Below, piece after piece: positions 33,983-42,306 of a DNA stretch of 64,000 bases. This DNA is from CAIYPG01 sp903864555 (lineage in GTDB: Bacteria; Pseudomonadota; Gammaproteobacteria; Burkholderiales; SG8-39), in the NCBI GenBank assembly GCA_947474715.1, contig CANJJT010000012.1:1-64000 (forward strand), read 5' to 3'. Position 1 is the first letter of the stretch; each line of letters starts with the position of its first letter. The translations under genes and the position numbers were made by a program. The notes under the pieces were generated by a model. The model had not been told where the DNA came from. It ran no database searches and worked only from the letters and a program-made list of their open reading frames with translations.

Positions 33983-34447
33983 ATGGAACCGTTTGGCCTG
34001 GGCTGTTACTTCGAAGATCTGCCGGTTGGCCGCAAGCTGATGACCATGGGTCGCACCATCATGGAGGCCGACATGATCGCTTTCTGCAACTGCACCGGCC
34101 TGACCGGAGAGGTGTTTCTCAACGCCGAATACCAGAAGTCGCGTTCGGTCATGAAGGGGCGGCCGGTGCCAGGGATCATGGCCTTCGGGCTGTGCGAGGG
34201 GTTCACCGGGCAGGGGCCGATCCGGGGTAACGGCCTCGCGCTGCTGAATCTGGAGATCGACTTCCAGGGGCCGGTCTATATCGGCGACACCATCCACTGC
34301 GAGATCGAGGTTCTCGAGGCAAGGGAAAGCAAGGGGCGCAAGGATGCCGGCCTGGTGAAATTCCTGCAAAGGGTGGTCAAGCAGGACGGCACGACGGCAA
34401 TTTCCTACAAGGCCTTGCGCATGGTGCGGCGCAAGCCGGCCAGCTAG
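33983..34447 (+). CDS. MaoC-like (R)-hydratase
   Basis: 154 residues from ATG 33983 behind CAGGGAGCATGCAAC. Hot-dog fold of the MaoC type: GLGCYFEDLPVGRKLMTMGRTI at the start, GRPVPGIMAFGLCEGF in the middle where MaoC has the PGxxxxG helix, and VYIGDTIHCEIEVLEARESK. The canonical catalytic Asp/His (D..N.(I/V)H) is not obvious, so it could be a binding or structural member. It is 84 bases after the ACAD gene, on the same strand, and probably hydrates the enoyl-CoA made by it. Confidence 0.82.
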   Translation: MEPFGLGCYFEDLPVGRKLMTMGRTIMEADMIAFCNCTGLTGEVFLNAEYQKSRSVMKGRPVPGIMAFGLCEGFTGQGPIRGNGLALLNLEIDFQGPVYIGDTIHCEIEVLEARESKGRKDAGLVKFLQRVVKQDGTTAISYKALRMVRRKPAS

Positions 34448-34495
34448 CGTGAGTGCGGGGGAGGGGACTCGCGCCTCACCTCCCGCCGCAACCCG

Positions 34496-35470
34496 TCACT
34501 CGGGCTTGATGTTCGCTTCCTTGATGATGCGGCTCCAGCGCTCATGTTCGCTCTTCAGGTAGGCGCCATACTCCTGCGGGGTCGAGCCCAGCACAATGCC
34601 GCCCTGAGCGTCGAACTGGCGGACCAGATCCGGATCCTTCAGTGCCTTGAGCACATCGGCATTCAGCCGGTTGATCGGGCCCGCCGGGGTCTTCACCGGG
34701 ACCACCATCCCCTGCCATGCAGTTGCTTCGAACTTGGGCATGCCGGACTCGCTCATGGTCGGGACATCGGGCAGGACTTTGGTGCGGCTCAGGCTGGTGA
34801 CCGCGATCGGGCGGAGCCGGTTGTCCTTCACATAGGGAACGGAGGAGGCGACGGTGGCAATGTAGAACTGCGTCCGCCCGCCCAGCAGGTCAACGTAGGC
34901 GGCCTGGCTGCCGTTGTAAGGCACGTGGACCGCTTCAATCTTGTTGACGTTGGAAAACAGCATCGTCGTCAGGTGCGCGATGTTGCCGACGCCCACCGAT
35001 GCATAGTTGAGCTTGCCCGGGCTGGTCCTAACGTAGGCAACGAATTCCTTGAGGTTCTTCACCGGCATGGACGGGATGACCAGCAGGATCTGCGGTACCG
35101 TGGCCGTGAGTATGACCGGCGCGAAGTCGCGCAGGGTGTCATAGCTCAGGTCAGGGTAGATCGACATGTTGAAGATGGCGCTGGAAGTGTTGTACAGGAC
35201 CGTGTAGCCATCGGCGGGGGACTTTGCCACCAGGTCGGCGCCGATATTGCTGTTTGCGCCAGGCCTGGTCTCAAGCACCATGGGCTGACCCAGATGCTCG
35301 CTTGTCTTTTGCGTTACCACCCGTGCCATCAGTTCGGCGGACCCGCCGGGAGCAAACGGAACCACCAGTCGTACCGGTTTGGCCGGATAGTTCGACTGGG
35401 CTGATGCCGCGGTTGCAAGAACCGCTCCTGCCAGAATCAGCAGGCGGGGACGTTTGTGCATGAGGTTCAT
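34496..35470 (-). CDS. Bug-family periplasmic receptor
   Basis: 324 residues from ATG 35470, signal peptide ending ATAASA. YPAKPVRLVVPFAPGGSAELMARVV and VLYNTSSAIFNMSIYPDLSYDT are family-typical. It is 21 bases downstream of the CoA-transferase gene on the same strand, so both come from the promoter region with operator 36801. Coupling of a receptor with the CoA-activating enzyme suggests that the ligand is the acid that is then activated. Confidence 0.9.
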   Translation of the reverse strand: MNLMHKRPRLLILAGAVLATAASAQSNYPAKPVRLVVPFAPGGSAELMARVVTQKTSEHLGQPMVLETRPGANSNIGADLVAKSPADGYTVLYNTSSAIFNMSIYPDLSYDTLRDFAPVILTATVPQILLVIPSMPVKNLKEFVAYVRTSPGKLNYASVGVGNIAHLTTMLFSNVNKIEAVHVPYNGSQAAYVDLLGGRTQFYIATVASSVPYVKDNRLRPIAVTSLSRTKVLPDVPTMSESGMPKFEATAWQGMVVPVKTPAGPINRLNADVLKALKDPDLVRQFDAQGGIVLGSTPQEYGAYLKSEHERWSRIIKEANIKPE

Positions 35471-35491
35471 GTGTGTTCCCTGTTCCGTGGG

Positions 35492-36679
35492 TTAGTGGTC
35501 GTGGGAGGCATCAGGTGAGACCTTGCAGGCCTCGATCTGTTCCTTGCTATAGCCGAGAATGTTGCCGAGGACTTCCTCTGCGTGCTCGTTGAAGCCGGCC
35601 ACCAGGTCGCGCGCGTTGGTATTGGACTCTGAAATCTGGAACGGTGCATTGGGCAACTGGTAGTACTGGCCGCTGCCATAGCCCACCTTGGCGATGGAGC
35701 CGCGGGCGATCTCGTGGGGGTCTTCCAGCACCTCGTCGACCGTACGGTAGCGGCCGCAGGGCACGCCCGCCTTCATCAGCACGCTTTCGCATTCGGCTGT
35801 GGTCCGCTGTATGGTCCACTCCTCGATGGCGGCAAGCAATTCGAACCAGTTCTCGTTGCGGCCGGTGGTGGAGCCGAAACGCTCCCCCTTGATCCATTCC
35901 GGATGGCCGATGGCATTGGCAACATCGATGAAATTGCGCTCCGTGACGGGCGGCACCTGAAGATAGCCATCGGAGGTGCGCAGCGGTACATGTGAGCGAC
36001 GGATCGATTTTCCGAACTGCGCCTCGTGGAATTCATAGATCAGGGAGTAGAGCAGGGAGTCATGCATGGACATGTCCACCATCGCGCCCTTGCCGGTGCG
36101 TTCGCGCTGCACCAGCGCGGTCTGGACCCCCGCAAAAGCCCAGATGCCGGACAGGGAATCACCCAGCATCAGACCGGCGGTCTGAGGCTTGTCGGCACCG
36201 TCCAGTTTCATCTGCGCCAGGGAAAAGCCGCTGCGCGCCTCAACCAGCGAGGCAAGCCCTGGCAGTTGTGAATTCGGCCCTGTCTGCCCATACCCGGAGA
36301 TGGCGCAGTAGATGATTCCGGGCTTCTGCTTTCTCAATGACTCGTAGTCCAGGCCAAGCCGGGCGGCGACACCGGGACGCCAGTTCTCGACGACCACGTC
36401 GGATTTCATGCACAGGTCAAAGGCTGCCTGGCTGCCCGCCTTGCTCTTGAGGTCGAGGGCGATGCTTTTCTTGCCGCAGTTGAGGTGCGCATAGTGGATG
36501 CTGGTGCCGTTGCGGATGGGATGGCGGGTCCGGCTGTGGTCGCCTTGCGGGGGTTCCACCTTGATGACATCGGCACCCATATCGGCCAGCAGCCGGGTGC
36601 AGACCGGACCGGACATGACATTGGTGAAGTCTGCAACCCGTATGCCCTGCAGTGGGCTGCTGGTCTGGGAATGGCTCAT
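35492..36679 (-). CDS. CaiB/BaiF (class III) CoA-transferase
   Basis: 395 residues from ATG 36679. Family pattern: GIRVADFTNVMSGPVCTRLLADMGADVIKVE at the start, GKKSIALDLKSKAG, and GIIYCAISGYGQTG. The catalytic Asp in this family follows ~170 residues in; the stretch AGLMLGDSLSGIWAFAGV (Asp in GDSLSG) fits. It transfers CoA from an acyl-CoA donor to a free acid, the likely entry step of the island's pathway. Heads the unit with the Bug receptor (35470). Confidence 0.92.
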   Translation of the reverse strand: MSHSQTSSPLQGIRVADFTNVMSGPVCTRLLADMGADVIKVEPPQGDHSRTRHPIRNGTSIHYAHLNCGKKSIALDLKSKAGSQAAFDLCMKSDVVVENWRPGVAARLGLDYESLRKQKPGIIYCAISGYGQTGPNSQLPGLASLVEARSGFSLAQMKLDGADKPQTAGLMLGDSLSGIWAFAGVQTALVQRERTGKGAMVDMSMHDSLLYSLIYEFHEAQFGKSIRRSHVPLRTSDGYLQVPPVTERNFIDVANAIGHPEWIKGERFGSTTGRNENWFELLAAIEEWTIQRTTAECESVLMKAGVPCGRYRTVDEVLEDPHEIARGSIAKVGYGSGQYYQLPNAPFQISESNTNARDLVAGFNEHAEEVLGNILGYSKEQIEACKVSPDASHDH

Positions 36680-36800
36680 TCCGTGTTCTCCAATCTAGGT
36701 GGGCAAGGCAGGGGATGCGGCGGCGCAGGTTTCGCCGGAATTGGCGATGCCCGCTCGGTCCTGTGGGCAATCAGTGGCAGTCGGCCCGTTTTATACTATA

Positions 36801-36811
36801 AGGTCAGACCA
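36801..36811. promoter_or_regulatory. GntR-type operator between divergent genes
   Basis: AGGTCAGACCA, preceded by TTATACTATA as at 32608. It serves the CoA-transferase unit (start 36679) and/or the hydrolase gene (start 36948). I see no convincing -35 in either direction. Confidence 0.65.
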
Positions 36812-36824
36812 GACGCAAACCCCT

Positions 36825-36863
36825 CCGCATGCAGGTGCCGGCCTCGCCGGCACCTGCATGCGG
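36825..36863. repeat. perfect 18-bp-stem hairpin in the hydrolase leader
   Basis: Left arm CCGCATGCAGGTGCCGGC (36825-36842), loop CTC, right arm the exact reverse complement (36846-36863). It begins 14 bases after the operator and ends 85 bases before the start codon at 36948. No T-run follows, so it is not a standard terminator. Confidence 0.85.
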
Positions 36864-36947
36864 CCGTTACCAAGGCGCTGTCCCAGGGGGCTGTCTTGCA
36901 GAAGTGGTGAGTATTGCCGTGGCGTTTACAACAAGGGCGATTCGGAC

Positions 36948-37817
36948 ATGACCCAACCAATCAGGCGCGGATTTGCAGACATCTCGACCGGACAAGTGCA
37001 CTATCGCACGACGGGTGAGGGGCGTGACCTCATTCTGTTGCACATGACCAACCTTTCGTCTCGTGCCTTCCTCAAGGTGATGCCGCTGCTGAAGGGATTC
37101 CGCTGCTGGGCGCCGGATTTTCCCGGGTTCGGGCAGTCCGACCCCCTCCCCGGGCAGCCGGATATGGATGCTTTCGCACGAGCCATCATTGAATTCATGG
37201 ACCAGTCAGGCATATCACAAGCCCATGTCTTCGGGCTGCATGCCGGGAACAAGGTGGGGGCCACCATGGCCGCTCACTGGCCAGACCGGGTGGGGCGTCT
37301 GGTCCTGTCCGGGCTGACACACAGTCTGATCACTGATCAATCCAAGCGGATGGCCGCCGTGCCGGATTTCGGCCGGAAGTTGAAGGAGACGAAAAAATTC
37401 TCTCCTGATGAACGCAACCTCAACGACTGGGCGCTGCTTTTCGGCAAGCTCAGCAAGATCTGGTGGCGGCCCTCGGTGGCTGGAAATCCGGACGCGGGGG
37501 CGGCGGAGATCAATCTGCTGGAAGACGAGATCCTTGACTTGTTGCAGGGCCGGTTGGGCTTTGGCGCCTTCTATCGCGCGAGCTGGGCCTTCGATGTTGG
37601 CGAGCTGCTTTCCCGCGTCACCGTGCCGGCACTGGTCATCGAGCTTGCGACGCGGCGGGAAGCCCATCTCGGCTTGCAGGGGCCGGTGATCGAGAAGCTC
37701 ATGCCGGATTGCCGCAGCGTTGTCGTTGAGATGCATGATTACGACTTGTTGTATGGCCGTCCACAGGTGCTTGCCGGGCACCTGACAAACTTTCTGGATG
37801 GAGGGCTTGTCGTTTGA
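36948..37817 (+). CDS. alpha/beta-hydrolase-fold protein with His at the nucleophile position
   Basis: 289 residues from ATG 36948. Fold markers: LILLHMTNLSSRAFLKVMPLL, WAPDFPGFGQSDPLPGQPDM and VFGLHAGNKVGATMAAHWPDRVGRLVL. The elbow is G96-L-H98-A-G100, His in place of Ser; many Burkholderiales members show GxHTG here. Near the end DLLYGRP stands where the catalytic His would be. Paralogous to the protein at 22614. Possible C-C bond or ring-opening hydrolase, lyase or decarboxylase; unproven. Behind the operator at 36801 and the long hairpin. Confidence 0.8.
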   Translation: MTQPIRRGFADISTGQVHYRTTGEGRDLILLHMTNLSSRAFLKVMPLLKGFRCWAPDFPGFGQSDPLPGQPDMDAFARAIIEFMDQSGISQAHVFGLHAGNKVGATMAAHWPDRVGRLVLSGLTHSLITDQSKRMAAVPDFGRKLKETKKFSPDERNLNDWALLFGKLSKIWWRPSVAGNPDAGAAEINLLEDEILDLLQGRLGFGAFYRASWAFDVGELLSRVTVPALVIELATRREAHLGLQGPVIEKLMPDCRSVVVEMHDYDLLYGRPQVLAGHLTNFLDGGLVV

Positions 37818-37869
37818 CAAGTGTCCCGCGCGTCTGACAACATTGGTCGGACCATTAGCCGTCAGACCA
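37814..37869 (+). promoter_or_regulatory. promoter with tandem GntR-type operators, monooxygenase gene
   Basis: TTGACA (37814-37819), 18 bases, weak -10 CAACAT (37838-37843), then TGGTCGGACCA (37844-37854). A second, partial copy CCGTCAGACCA (37859-37869) stands 15 bases further, centre to centre. The -35 also forms part of a small hairpin (CTTGTC / GACAAG, 37806-37821) at the end of the preceding gene. Confidence 0.62.
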
Positions 37870-37937
37870 TTGGCCTGCAGTCCCTTCAGGATTCGCCGGG
37901 CACTTTTCCCACCCGTTCAAAGAGGTATCTGTAGACA

Positions 37938-39551
37938 ATGAAAACGCCCGTACTTGTTGTGGGTGCCGGTCCCGTGGGGCTGGTGCTGGCTGGCGACCTG
38001 GGTTGGCGCGGCGTGCAATGCACGCTGCTGGAACGCGGTGATGGCGCGATCTTCCAGCCCAGGATGGACATGATAGGCGTGAGGACCATGGAATTCTGCC
38101 GGCGCTGGGGCATCGTGCCCTGGGTGGAGTCGGCCGGTTACAACCGTGACTATCCTCAGGATTGCGCCTGGGTATCGTCACTGTGTGGCGGCTACGAATT
38201 TGGCCGTGAAGTTTTTCCTCCGAACAGGCTGGAGCCCTGCCCACCGCAGAGCCCGCAGAAGCGGGAGCGCTGCCCGCAGCATTTTTTCGACCCGGTACTG
38301 ACCCGGTTTGCGCGTAATACGCCGAATGTCAATCTGCGCTATCAGACTGAATTGAAGTCATTCACCGAACACGAGCATGGTGTGACAGCGACAGTGGTTG
38401 ACCTGCAGAGCGGTCGTGAAGAAATCATCGAGTGTGACTACCTGGTCGGCACAGACGGCGGGTCGAGCGGGGTACGTGAATCGCTCGGCATCCCGATGCA
38501 TGGCCAACCTGCGCTGACCTACACCACCAATGCCATCATCGAGTTCGATGGGCTCGAGAAGTTGCATGACAAGAAGCCCGGCTACCGCTTCATCTTCATC
38601 GGCCCCGAAGGCACCTGGTGCACACTGGTCGCCATCAATGGCCGGGACTGGTGGCGGTTCTCCATTGTCGGCGATGAGGTGCGGCGCACGCTGGGTGAAG
38701 AGGATGTGCGCAAAGCCCTCATCCGTGCGGTCGGATGCGAGTTCGATTTCAAGGTCCTCTCCATCATGCCTTGGGTGCGCCGCCAGCTGGTGGCTGAGCG
38801 CTACGGCAGCAAGCGGGTGTTCCTGTCGGGGGATTCCTGCCACCTCACGTCACCGACCGGCGGCTTCGGCATGAATACCGGGGTGCAGGATTCCGTGGAT
38901 CTTTCTTGGAAGCTGGAGGCGGTCCTGAAGGGCTGGGGTGGACCGAAGCTGCTGGACTCCTATGATTTCGAGCGTCGGCCGGTTGCCATTCGCAATGTTA
39001 CCGAAGCCACTGGGAATCTGAAGCGCATGCTGTCGCCCAGGAATGCCGACACGCCCGGTGAGATATTCGAGCCGGGGCCGGCGGGGGATGCGGCCCGCAG
39101 CATTTTCGGTGACGCCTATACCGAAAAGATGAAACGCGAGTGGTACACCACCGGCATCCATCTCGGGTTCCGCTATGAAGGCTCTCCGGTCATCGTGCCC
39201 GACGGCACCCCGGAGCCGGAAGACACGGCCAATGCCTATATGCAGACCTCGCGTCCCGGGCATCGGGCTCCCCATGCATGGCTGGAGGAGGGCAAGTCGA
39301 CCCTGGACCTGTTTGGTAAGGGGTTTGTCCTGCTGCGCTTTGATCGAGGGCTCTCGGTCGATGGGTTCGAGAAGGCTGCATCAGCCAGGGGCGTACCTCT
39401 CTCGGTTGTCGATGTCGACAACCAGGCTGCTGCGGCAGCCTATGAGCGCCCCCTGGTTCTGGTTCGTCCTGATGGACACTCGGCTTGGCGCGGCAATGAA
39501 CAGCCTGCCGATGTACAAGGTGTCATTGATGTGGTGCGCGGGGCGGCCTGA
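37938..39551 (+). CDS. FAD-dependent aromatic-ring monooxygenase (PheA/MhpA type)
   Basis: 537 residues from ATG 37938. Class A flavin monooxygenase: GAGPVG at 9-14, the DYLVGTDGGSSGVRESLG segment with the DG motif, and the second FAD motif RVFLSGDSCHLTSPTGGFGMNTGVQD. The C-terminal ~130 residues form the thioredoxin-like end seen in phenol and pentachlorophenol monooxygenases. It would hydroxylate an aromatic ring with NAD(P)H and O2, which fits the dioxygenase-like cupin encoded at 42307. Single-gene unit with its own operators, followed by the GntR gene. Confidence 0.9.
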   Translation: MKTPVLVVGAGPVGLVLAGDLGWRGVQCTLLERGDGAIFQPRMDMIGVRTMEFCRRWGIVPWVESAGYNRDYPQDCAWVSSLCGGYEFGREVFPPNRLEPCPPQSPQKRERCPQHFFDPVLTRFARNTPNVNLRYQTELKSFTEHEHGVTATVVDLQSGREEIIECDYLVGTDGGSSGVRESLGIPMHGQPALTYTTNAIIEFDGLEKLHDKKPGYRFIFIGPEGTWCTLVAINGRDWWRFSIVGDEVRRTLGEEDVRKALIRAVGCEFDFKVLSIMPWVRRQLVAERYGSKRVFLSGDSCHLTSPTGGFGMNTGVQDSVDLSWKLEAVLKGWGGPKLLDSYDFERRPVAIRNVTEATGNLKRMLSPRNADTPGEIFEPGPAGDAARSIFGDAYTEKMKREWYTTGIHLGFRYEGSPVIVPDGTPEPEDTANAYMQTSRPGHRAPHAWLEEGKSTLDLFGKGFVLLRFDRGLSVDGFEKAASARGVPLSVVDVDNQAAAAAYERPLVLVRPDGHSAWRGNEQPADVQGVIDVVRGAA

Positions 39552-39718
39552 GCAGGGCTTCCCGGTCGTCAGATAGGTGCGGCCGGCTGTCGCACCGTCC
39601 CTTCCATGCCCCGCCTGAGACAGGGGCGGAGGCTATAATTCGGCGCGTTCCCGTTTTCCTGTCTGCTGCCTGCGGGCTTCGGGAGTCTTTGCGCTGATTC
39701 TGGTTACCGGGGGGATGT

Positions 39719-40453
39719 GTGACTGCAAAGCTGAGCCGCAACAAGCGGACGTTCGAGCATGTGGCGAACCATATCCGTGACATGCTGGCGGTGGGGGAGT
39801 TCAAGCCTGGCGATCGCCTGCCACCGGAGCGCAAGCTGTCACTGGACCTCAATGTAAGCCGATCGGCGCTGCGTGAGGCCCTTCGAACGCTCGAATTTGC
39901 CGGCGTGCTGGAATTACGGCAGGGCAAGACCGGCGGTGCCTTCGTGTCCTCCGGCAATCCCAAGGCGCTGTCGGAGAACATGTCCGACCTGCTGCGCCTG
40001 GGCAACCTCGCCTGGAGTGACCTGACGGAAGTACGCATTTGGCTGGAGGCGATCATCGTGAAGGTTGCCTGCGAGCGGGCGACGCGGGCGGACATCAAGG
40101 CGCTGGAGGAGAATATCAGCGAGGCCGAGGCACTGTTCGAGCGTGGTGATCTGGCCGGGAAGACCGACACCATCATCGAGTTCCACAACATCCTGGCGCG
40201 CGCCACACGCAATCCGTTCCTGGTCATGATGAATCAGACCATTACGGACGTGCTGCGATACTTCACCCGACGACTCGGTTCGGAGCGCACGCGGGAAGTG
40301 TTCCGGTCCCGGCGAAGGTTTATGGCCGCGTTTACCAAGGGCGATACGGATGCCGCAGTGGCCGAGATGGAGCGAAACCTGAAGAAAGTGCACCGACTTT
40401 ATCTGAGGCTCGCGCGTGAGGCGAGAAACAAGGCTGAATTCCGTCCCGCCTGA
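39719..40453 (+). CDS. GntR-family regulator, FCD (FadR/VanR) subgroup
   Basis: 244 residues from GTG 39719. Winged helix-turn-helix in the first ~70 residues (GDRLPPERKLSLDLNVSRSALREALRTLEFAGVLELRQGKTGGAF shows the GntR pattern), then an all-helical FCD effector domain (EVRIWLEAIIVKVACERATRADI). FCD regulators of this kind bind TNGT-N3-ACNA palindromes and are released by organic acids or acyl-CoAs. TGGT-N3-ACCA palindromes precede six units of the island, including the next operon at 40558, so this is the likely local repressor. No good site lies before its own start. Confidence 0.92.
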   Translation: MTAKLSRNKRTFEHVANHIRDMLAVGEFKPGDRLPPERKLSLDLNVSRSALREALRTLEFAGVLELRQGKTGGAFVSSGNPKALSENMSDLLRLGNLAWSDLTEVRIWLEAIIVKVACERATRADIKALEENISEAEALFERGDLAGKTDTIIEFHNILARATRNPFLVMMNQTITDVLRYFTRRLGSERTREVFRSRRRFMAAFTKGDTDAAVAEMERNLKKVHRLYLRLAREARNKAEFRPA

Positions 40454-40527
40454 GAGCCTTGGCCTCGGTGAGGTGCGATTGCGGGATTGCACTGAGCGTT
40501 CAAGAGAAGAGAATTCGGTTCCGTCAT

Positions 40528-40568
40528 TTGACACTGCAATGACCGAATCCCTAAAATTGGTCTGACCA
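40528..40568 (+). promoter_or_regulatory. strong sigma-70 promoter with GntR-type operator, ring-cleavage operon
   Basis: TTGACA (40528-40533), 18 bases, TAAAAT (40552-40557), abutting TGGTCTGACCA (40558-40568). It drives the five-gene unit SDR - FAH - cupin - two flavoproteins from 40665. Confidence 0.8.
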
Positions 40569-40664
40569 TTGAAGCAAGCACGCTAAAGTCCAGATCTCGA
40601 TTTGAAGTCGAGCCAGGCAGTCAGAATAACCATACCTTCAATACTGCCGATCAAAGGAGGAACT

Positions 40665-41420
40665 GTGGATTACGGAATCCGGGGGCATGTTGCCGTCGTC
40701 ACGGGTGGTGGCCGCGGTTTGGGTGAGTCCATGTGCCGAGCCCTGGCCGCGGAAGGTTGCAAGCTGGCTGTCTGGGATGTCGATGTAAAGGCGGCTCGCG
40801 AGGTGGCAGCGTCCATCAGGGCGACAGGGGGGGAGGCGATAGCCGTGACCGGTGACGTGAGCAAGCGCCTGCCGGTGACGCGCACGGTCTCTGCAATCAT
40901 CAGCAAGTTCGGGCGCGTCGACATCCTGGTGAACAATGCCGGCTTTTCACGCGATGCTGCCATCACCGAGATGACCGACCAGGAGTGGAAAAGCGTCATC
41001 GACGTCTGCCTGACCGGGTCTTTCCTGGTGTCGCAGGCGGTTGCTCGCCAGATGGTCAAACAGAATTACGGCCGCATCATCAACATTTCCTCGCGTGCGC
41101 ATCTGGGGGAGTATCTCAAGGCCAACTATTCTGCGGCCAAGGCCGGCCTGCTGGGACTGACCAGCGCCATGTCGCTGGAACTGGGAGAGCACGGGATTAC
41201 CGTGAATGCCATTGCGCCGGGCTTGATCAGGACCGAGCGCGTGAAGGCGCTGAAGAACTTCAAGATCATGGCCAAAAGGGCGGTCGAGCGGACGCCCATC
41301 AAGAGGGCAGGGGAACCGGAGGACGTCGCCGAGGGCGTTCTCTTTCTGGCGTCCAGGCGGTCTGGCTGGATCACCGGAGAAGTGCTTTACATCACCGGCG
41401 GGCGATACTCGTCGACTTGA
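40665..41420 (+). CDS. short-chain dehydrogenase/reductase (FabG-like)
   Basis: 251 residues from GTG 40665 with perfect AAAGGAGGAACT before it. Cofactor loop TGGGRGLG (13-20), NNAG (90-93), and the catalytic Ser142/143, Tyr155 and Lys159 (YSAAK). It oxidises or reduces a secondary alcohol/ketone with NAD(P). Since the dehydrogenase half of the fused protein at 30768 has lost its catalytic residues, this SDR may perform the 3-hydroxyacyl oxidation instead; that is inference from context. First gene of the five-gene unit. Confidence 0.92.
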   Translation: MDYGIRGHVAVVTGGGRGLGESMCRALAAEGCKLAVWDVDVKAAREVAASIRATGGEAIAVTGDVSKRLPVTRTVSAIISKFGRVDILVNNAGFSRDAAITEMTDQEWKSVIDVCLTGSFLVSQAVARQMVKQNYGRIINISSRAHLGEYLKANYSAAKAGLLGLTSAMSLELGEHGITVNAIAPGLIRTERVKALKNFKIMAKRAVERTPIKRAGEPEDVAEGVLFLASRRSGWITGEVLYITGGRYSST

Positions 41421-41440
41421 ACTTTCAAACAGGGACAATC

Positions 41441-42268
41441 ATGAAACTATTCAGATTCAACGGCGGTCGCATCGGCATCATGGACGGTGACACTGCCTAC
41501 GACATTACCGATGCGCTTGGGATAGACCTGAATGCCTGGCCTCCGGTACAGGTCATCACCCTGATCAGGGACTTCAAGGAAAAGATCAGGGGCATCACCA
41601 CAAACCCCAAGACGCACAAGGTGAATTTTGCCGAATTGCGACTGGAGGTACCGATCGAGTGGCCGAACAAGCTGTTGGCCCTTCCGGTCAATTACAGCGA
41701 GCACAAGGTGGAGATGAACTCCCCCAACCGCGCCGATCTGAATGGTTTTTTCCTGAAGGCCAATTCCTCCCTGTGCGGTCCGAATGATCCGATCGTCCTG
41801 CCCTCGATTCCCGGGCGCGAGATCCACCACGAATGCGAACTGGGGATCGTCATAGGACGCCAGGGGCGCAATGTGTCGCGCAAGGATGCCCTGGATTACA
41901 TTTTCGGCTATGCCTGCCTGATCGATGTGGTCGTTCGTGGCAAGGAAGAGCGCGTGATGCGAAAATCCTGGGATTCTTTCTGCCCGTTCGGCCCCTGGGT
42001 GGTGACTGCCGACGAGATTCCCGATCCGTCAGACATCGACATGAAGCTGTGGGTCAATGGCGACCTGCGCCAGCACGACAGCACCAAGAACCTGATCGTG
42101 GACATTCCGGGGATGATCGAATTGATCTCCAGGGTGGCCACCATCTATCCGGGCGACATCATCGCCACCGGCACTCCGGCCGGCGTTGGCCCGCTGCAGG
42201 CAGGCGACAAGGTGCGTATTGCCATTGACCGGGTGGGTGAAATGAACCTGTTGGTCAAGCCGGCCTGA
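41441..42268 (+). CDS. fumarylacetoacetate hydrolase (FAH) family protein
   Basis: 275 residues from ATG 41441 behind ACAGGGACAATC. The C-terminal FAH domain is clear: LLALPVNYSEHKVEM, metal ligands in HHECELGIVIGRQGRNV, GYACLIDVVVRG and PGDIIATGTPAGVGPLQAGD. Family members open acylpyruvates, isomerise maleylpyruvate-type products or hydrate oxo-dienoates. Next to a gentisate-dioxygenase-like cupin, an acylpyruvase (fumarylpyruvate hydrolase) role is the simplest reading. It lies 20 bases after the SDR gene in the same unit. Confidence 0.9.
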   Translation: MKLFRFNGGRIGIMDGDTAYDITDALGIDLNAWPPVQVITLIRDFKEKIRGITTNPKTHKVNFAELRLEVPIEWPNKLLALPVNYSEHKVEMNSPNRADLNGFFLKANSSLCGPNDPIVLPSIPGREIHHECELGIVIGRQGRNVSRKDALDYIFGYACLIDVVVRGKEERVMRKSWDSFCPFGPWVVTADEIPDPSDIDMKLWVNGDLRQHDSTKNLIVDIPGMIELISRVATIYPGDIIATGTPAGVGPLQAGDKVRIAIDRVGEMNLLVKPA

Positions 42269-42306
42269 TGCCGGCCATCCGTACAGATCCCTGAAGGAGG
42301 TATTCG

